This document shows, in pieces, positions 59,288 to 64,000 of a stretch of DNA of 64,000 nucleotides. The DNA is from Humulus lupulus. Taxonomy: Eukaryota > Streptophyta > Magnoliopsida > Rosales > Cannabaceae. The stretch spans positions 203,603,481 to 203,667,480 of the forward strand of contig NC_084798.1 in the NCBI RefSeq assembly GCF_963169125.1, in the 5' to 3' direction. A program made the position numbers and the translations under genes. The notes under the pieces are model-generated. The model worked only from the letters and a program-made list of their open reading frames with translations, was not told the origin of the DNA and made no database searches. Within the stretch, counting starts at the first letter, position 1; each line of letters starts with the position of its first letter.

Positions 59288-59402
59288 ATACCTGTGGTCC
59301 GGTCGGCGTGGTGGTCCGGTGGTGGCGCGGTGGTCCGGTCGGCAAGGTGTGGCGGAGTGGTCTGTCGGCGCGGTGGTGGCGTGGTGGTCTGGTCGGCGGC
59401 GT
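59288..59402. repeat. GC-rich GGTCGGCGTGGTGG minisatellite
   Basis: An abrupt island of GGTGGTCCGGTCGGCG(T/A)-like units (about five) in extremely AT-rich sequence, just downstream (on the minus strand) of the leader-exon donor. Confidence 0.8.
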
Positions 59403-59469
59403 CCTAAAACAGAGAAAAAAAATGAAATGAGTAGAAAATTTAGGGGCAAAAAAAATAAATAAATAAAAC

Positions 59470-59620
59470 AACTTACCCTTGAGAGAGATGGAGCCGTTGA
59501 AGAAGAGAGTGTCTGAAAAAAAAAATGAGAGAAGAGAGGGAAGAAATGAGAGAAAGGAGAGAAACTGAAAAAAATGGAGAAGAAGACTCGGGCGGCTGTG
59601 ATATAATGTTATGACTTTTG
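59470..59620 (-). promoter_or_regulatory. probable promoter and leader exon of CACTA 3
   Basis: Minus strand: ACATTATATCAC (TATA-like, ~59605) inside the subterminal repeats, then a CT-rich leader (TTCTTCTCC, TCTCTCCTTTC) ending CTCTCAAGG|GTAAGT (donor ~59477). Confidence 0.5.
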
Positions 59621-60763
59621 CCGGCGCATTTCGTTGCGCCGGCAAAAGTGTATCAGAGAAACCCTAGTTTAAAACAATGCTGTTTTAATAAGCATACTTT
59701 TGCCGACGCAATTTTTTACTAATGCCGGCACAACGAAACGCGTCGGCAAAAGTCTGGTCACCTACCTCCTTCAAAACGTGCACATTATTAAATCACGTTC
59801 ACTTTTGCCGGCGCGTTAGGTGAATTGTGCTGGCAAAAGTCCCTTCGTAATTAATTAGTAAACTTTTGCCGGTGCATTTGGTGAATTGCGCCGACAAAAG
59901 TCACCTTTGCCGGCACAAAATTGCTATGGCAAAAACAATGACTTTTTCCGGCGCAATTCACCAAATGCGCCGGTGAAAGTCTTTTTTGCCGGCGCAATTC
60001 AGAATTGCTCCGGCAAAAATTCCGTTTCTTGTAGTGCAAGGACGGTCTCGCTGAGTATTAAAACGACGATGTTGGAATTGGTGAGCTCGGGGCTACGTGG
60101 TCTCAAAGGTGTTCCGAGGTTACAAGTCGAGCTCAAAGTTACAATGACGGGTTCAACACTTGTATAAATCTCCTGGTTCAACTTTTGCCATCAGACAACA
60201 TGACTCGAGCCCAGGCATTGTGAGCTCGGTAAGAGATGATCTCGACAAAGTCTCTTGTTAAGACCGAGGTAAACCAAGGTAGCGAGCTCATGATGGTTGG
60301 CCGATCTCGGGGGCATTCGATTATTCGAGGTCAACAGACAAATGTGAACATAGTTATTGTTTGAAGATCCCTATATATAAAGTATTGGTTGTAATCTGTT
60401 AATAAATCTCAAATATCATGGGATTTATGCGCGTATTGTATAATTATATGTATTTAATTGTATTTAATTTGTGATTTGAATAATAACTCATCGAAATGTG
60501 AGGGGAGATATTCTGTAAGCCAGTCTATAAATAGACTGGTGCTATTCAATTGTAGAGGACTGAGAAATTGATATTGGGGAATACTCTGTTAAATTGCTTC
60601 CAGAAAGCTTTGAGAGAATTTCATAATTGAATAACATCAACTCGTGGACTAGGCTGATTTTAATTGCTGAACCACGTAAAAATCGTGTCTTTTATTGTTT
60701 GTCTCTTATGGTATTTTGTTTAATTGCTCTTCATTTATAAGTTGTCGAAAAACGGCGTCAACA

Positions 60764-61243
60764 GTTTGGTGCTTTCATTGAGAGCCATTAAACAAGACGT
60801 GAGTCTGTTTAATCAAAAAAACCTCCTGAATCATCAATGGTCGTTGCGAACAACCCCAGTACTGGTGGGCGACCATTGCCTCAGATACCTGAGGAGCAGA
60901 CTCCTCGTACTAAGGAACATCCTCGATGACCTGGAAAGCAGTCCATGGTAGACCTAGACCCGGAGGAGAGGAGTGATTCATCAATTCTCAAAGACCACCT
61001 GCTCCCAGGCCTGATGAGTATCTATACTACAACCCCGAGAAATATGTTCCTATCATGGAACTTGAAAATCTCCAACTACACAAACAATTGGCAGAGGCGA
61101 CAAAACGGAATGAATAATTAGCCAGACAGGCTGCTAACGCCCAGACACCTCCCCGTAGGCCTAGAGGACGTCCCTGTAGGAGCACGACCGCCAGGAAGGC
61201 GGAACAAGCACTGCATCCAAATCAGCCAAGGCCCCGGAGAAGC
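60764..61243 (+). pseudogene. family A retrotransposon leader and gag N-terminus
   Basis: PBS TTGGTGCTTTCATTGAGAGC at 60766-60785. The first ATG (60837) opens a gag-like polar frame (MVVANNPSTGGRPLPQIPEE) that stops after ~30 codons; further stops follow. Arg/Pro-rich coding-like text continues (RPRGRP near 61160) to 61243, where a new LTR interrupts it. Comparable in position and composition to gag at 6027, but not the same sequence. Confidence 0.6.
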
Positions 61244-63833
61244 TGTAATGACCCAACTATTTCTAAGATCTTGGACCATTAAAATTACTAGACATAGCTA
61301 CTATTTCGATACAAACATAAGAAATAACATGCCTTTATTGAAAACCCAAAATATAAGAAATAGCATGTATTTATTAAAATTGTAAAATAAAATGTGATAT
61401 GATATGGTATGGGATCCCATTGTTTACAAAACATAAAACATAGCTTTAAAAACAAGTTCAAAAAAATCTGAATGCGGAATTACAAAAGAGACATATTTCA
61501 AAAGACTAAAATAAACGTTATCCTCGATCGACACGCAGCCCATCCTTTCCATTCATCCTCAACACACATGCCATGCTACCAAGAATCATTCCGCCTCCAT
61601 AATCATTTTCTTGCATCACACTAAAATAAAGGAATGAGCCTAATGCCCAGCAAGAAAAATCTACTAAAAACAAAACATACATCGTAAACATAAGCATAAG
61701 ACTACATCAAATAATATAAAAGAACATAGGACTATCTAAAACATATATCATATATCATAAGCATACACTATAAAACATATGGCTACAAAAACATCTATTA
61801 CAATGGCCATCATACATCTTGGGGCTTGCTAGCTAGGCAATCATATGCCCATAATTCTATAGGGCTAGTTATCTAAACAAGTCATATAAATTTATGGGGC
61901 TTGTTATCTAAACAAATCATATGCCCAAGGAATATACTATTGGAACTTATTATCTAAACAAATTATATGCTTGTTATCTAAACAAAACATATACCCAAGA
62001 ACTAAAACATATCATACATATACATATCATAGCATAAACATATAACATAACATATCATAACATAAACATAACATAACATAACATATAAGCAAATAAAATC
62101 TATTCTATTTTCCTTACCAACACCAGGATATGAGAACAAGGACGGGATTTGGAACACTCCTAAAACCAACAATACAAATGGTGAGTATTTCAAAAAAATA
62201 AAGAATGAATGTGGAAACTAAACCATCAAGAAGAAACTTACCAAGAAAGATCTTAAGTTCCAAGAACCTAATCAAGAAACAATAACGAAAGTTAGGATAT
62301 GAATAAAAGGAACTAAAGAAAACTAAAGAGTTTTAAAGAATTGGACTTAAAGAATAGGAGTACCTTAGTTGACCTTATGGATTGGTCTAACTCCAATACC
62401 GAAATACACTAAACCTCACTTCCCAAGTATTTTATAAAGCTTAAGAATGGCAAAGCTTTTTCCCAACCCAAGTGTTTATCACTCTATGGTAGTACTAGCA
62501 CCTTGGAGTCTGATCACAGCTTAAGACTGAGGAGAAGGGTTGGGTTCTAAGTCATATTTATAGAGTTCTAGGAATAAAAATCTTCTTTTTGGCTTTGAAT
62601 AAAAATAATGAATTTAATTAAAAATATTTAAATATTCGTCAGTCAAAGGCTTAGGACTTGGTCAAATCATTCAGAGGTAGGTCTAAGGAGTCAAAGCTTG
62701 TTTTAAAAATTAAAAATTAAAAAAAAAATAGAATCCTAACTTCTAACTTCCTAAATCTCGTAACTCTAAACTTACATGTAGTAAAATCAACATAACTAGA
62801 GCTTTAGAACTTCGATTTAGACCATCTTTATACCGTTAGAAAGCTAATTCAATTATCTACAACTTTCTAGGAATACTATTTTTCGAAATTCATAATATAA
62901 CTGGGTAAAAATAGGTCATAAGTTACAGTACCCTAAATTTACGAGAAAATCTATTTAATTATCTAAATAACAACCTAATCCACAAATTTTTTAACTAACC
63001 ATACAATAACAAACTCTAACTCCCTAATAATCATGCTTATGACAAGTGTCATATTCTTATTGGCCATATCTAAACCTTAGGTTATAATAAATAATACACC
63101 TAGGACCAGCAATATTAATAAAACCTTATGTTATAATTAATATTCTTAAACTATAGGTTAAACTTATAAAATTCATAACTATTGCTATGAGTTTCCAACT
63201 AAGTCCCGACTTGAACCAAAATCCACGAAATCTAACATACTACTACTACTACTACTACTGCTACTACTACTGCTACTACTACTGCTACTACTACTGCTAC
63301 TACTACTGCTACTACTACTGCTACTACTACTGCTACTACTACTGCTACTACTACTGCTACTACTACTGCTACTACTACTGCTACTACTACTGCTACTACT
63401 ACTGCTACTACTACTGCTACTACTACTGCTACTACTGCTACTACTGCTCTTACTGCTCTTACTACTCTTACTACTACTGCTACTACTGCTACTACTGCTA
63501 CTACTGCTACTACTGCTACTACTGCTACTACTGCTACTGCTACTGCTACTACTGCTACTGCTACTGCTACTACTGCTACTACTGCTACTACTGCTACTAC
63601 TGCTACTGCTACTGCTACTACTGCTACTACTGCTACTACTGCTACTACTGCTACTGCTACTACTGCTACTACTGCTACTGCTACTACTGCTACTGCTACT
63701 ACTGCTACTGCTACTGCTACTACTGCTACTGCTACTACTGCTACTACTGCTACTACTGCTACTGCTACTACTGCTACTACTACTACTACTACTACTGCTA
63801 CTGCTACTGCTACTACTACTACTACTGCTACTG

Positions 63834-63877
<44 letters not shown>

Positions 63878-63878
63878 G

Positions 63879-63934
<56 letters not shown>

Positions 63935-64000
63935 GCTACTTCTGCTACTACTACTGCTACTACTGCTACTACTGCTACTTCTGCTACTGCTACTGCTACT
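61244..64000 (+). repeat. LTR of TGTAATGACCC family, right end outside window
   Basis: Begins TGTAATGACCCAACTATTTC inside gag of the family A element; candidate left duplication GAAGC (61239-61243). It follows the solo LTR at 34988-36897: GGAATGAGCCTAATGCCCAG, the CATATGCCCA-rich block (~61800-62000), and the segment CCGACTTGAACCAAAATCC just before its 3' end. It cannot be told whether this is a solo LTR or the 5' LTR of a full element. Confidence 0.88.
63236..64000 (+). repeat. CTA/CTG trinucleotide array (at least 765 bp)
   Basis: Starts as CTA repeats, then ~15 regular 12-bp CTACTACTACTG units (to ~63430), then mainly 9-bp CTACTACTG and 6-bp CTACTG units, with a few CTCTTA interruptions near 63448-63470, then longer pure CTA runs (63776-63800, 63830-63925). 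It runs past the window end. No ATG and no sign of coding use. Confidence 0.98.

Larger units (their letters stand above)
47837..60036 (-). mobile_element. CACTA transposon 3 (12.2 kb)
   Basis: TIRs CACTACAAAAAACGGG and, inverted at the right, CACTACAAGAAACGG. 3-bp duplication CAA (47834-47836, 60037-60039). Subterminal TTTTGCCGGCGCAA motifs at 47855-48215 and 59615-60030. Genes on the minus strand: leader exon ~59600-59478, TNPD 54993-51510, Transposase_24 gene 50524-48565. Two nested solo LTRs sit between leader and TNPD, probably in an intron. Without them the element is ~10.2 kb. Confidence 0.96.
47725..61243 (+). mobile_element. LTR retrotransposon (family A), split by CACTA 3 and cut by another LTR
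   Basis: LTR begins TGTTACACCCAAATTTTGAG at 47725, is interrupted at 47836 and resumes at 60037, ending GGCGTCAACA at 60763 (about 836 bp of LTR). Then come PBS (60766-60785) and a gag leader to 61243, where a new LTR starts. The remainder of this element is expected beyond the right edge. Same LTR family as the solo copies at 19827 and 55333. Confidence 0.85.

Noticed and set aside
59178..59645. 155-codon minus-strand ORF near the CACTA 3 end
   Set aside because: Runs from the subterminal repeats through the leader, a splice donor and the GC-rich minisatellite into TA repeats; low complexity and not protein-like.
63236..63430. CRISPR-like regular array
   Set aside because: Units are 12 bp with no spacers; a microsatellite in a plant genome.
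63236..64000. Thr/Ala-, Leu- or Tyr/Cys-repeat protein encoded by the trinucleotide array
   Set aside because: All plus frames are open simply because of the repeat; there is no ATG and the array sits inside an LTR.
1..64000. Host gene, tRNA or rRNA within the window
   Set aside because: All extended coding similarity traced to mobile elements or a viral remnant; no tRNA-like cloverleaf or rRNA segment was recognised by eye, though a dedicated scan was not possible.

Overview
The window is repeat-rich, AT-rich nuclear DNA of a flowering plant, probably a eudicot. It holds plant-type Ty3/gypsy (Tat-like) and Ty1/copia (Ale/Retrofit-like) retrotransposons, three CACTA transposons with plant TNPD-type transposases, Helitron-like repeats, Harbinger-like MITEs, a probable endogenous caulimovirid fragment and many solo LTRs. 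I found no convincing host gene, tRNA or rRNA. Every long coding region belongs to a mobile element, and all carry stops or frameshifts.

Layout: 1-8420 is a Tat-like gypsy element on the minus strand, running off the left edge, with a fourfold tandem repeat spanning gag start, primer-binding site and LTR end. 8421-10485 holds Helitron-like fragments and two related long-arm foldback elements. 11353-12796 holds two MITEs with TTA target duplications. 13631-18538 is a complete but decayed copia element with a perfect 5-bp TSD. 19599-21143 is a Helitron carrying a solo LTR. 21549-37030 and 40927-46985 are two direct copies of a ~6.1-kb segment. The left copy alone was later hit by a 7.5-kb CACTA element (25616-33081) and a 1.9-kb solo LTR (34988-36897), and the right copy preserves both empty sites. 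Between the copies sits a third CACTA element (37123-40810) whose coding region joins a transposase N-terminus to a ULP1-type protease C-terminus. A probable caulimovirid fragment follows (46986-47724).

From 47725 to 61243 an LTR retrotransposon is split by a 12.2-kb CACTA element (47837-60036), which contains a solo LTR (55333-57290), which contains another solo LTR (56065-57217). This is four levels of nesting, and three of the insertions have matching target duplications. The 12.2-kb element has both a TNPD gene, near-intact over its transposase core with two nonsense codons, and a second multi-exon Transposase_24-type gene. Between them lie four tandem foldbacks whose stems show compensatory base changes; I consider this the most interesting signal here. 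The right edge is a further LTR (from 61244) that has grown a CTA/CTG trinucleotide array (63236-64000) near its 3' end.

Working together: each CACTA element has TIRs beginning CACTACAA, its own palindromic subterminal motif set, a CT-rich leader exon near one end and transposase genes reading inward from that end. The genes look defective, so any present activity would have to come from elsewhere in the genome.
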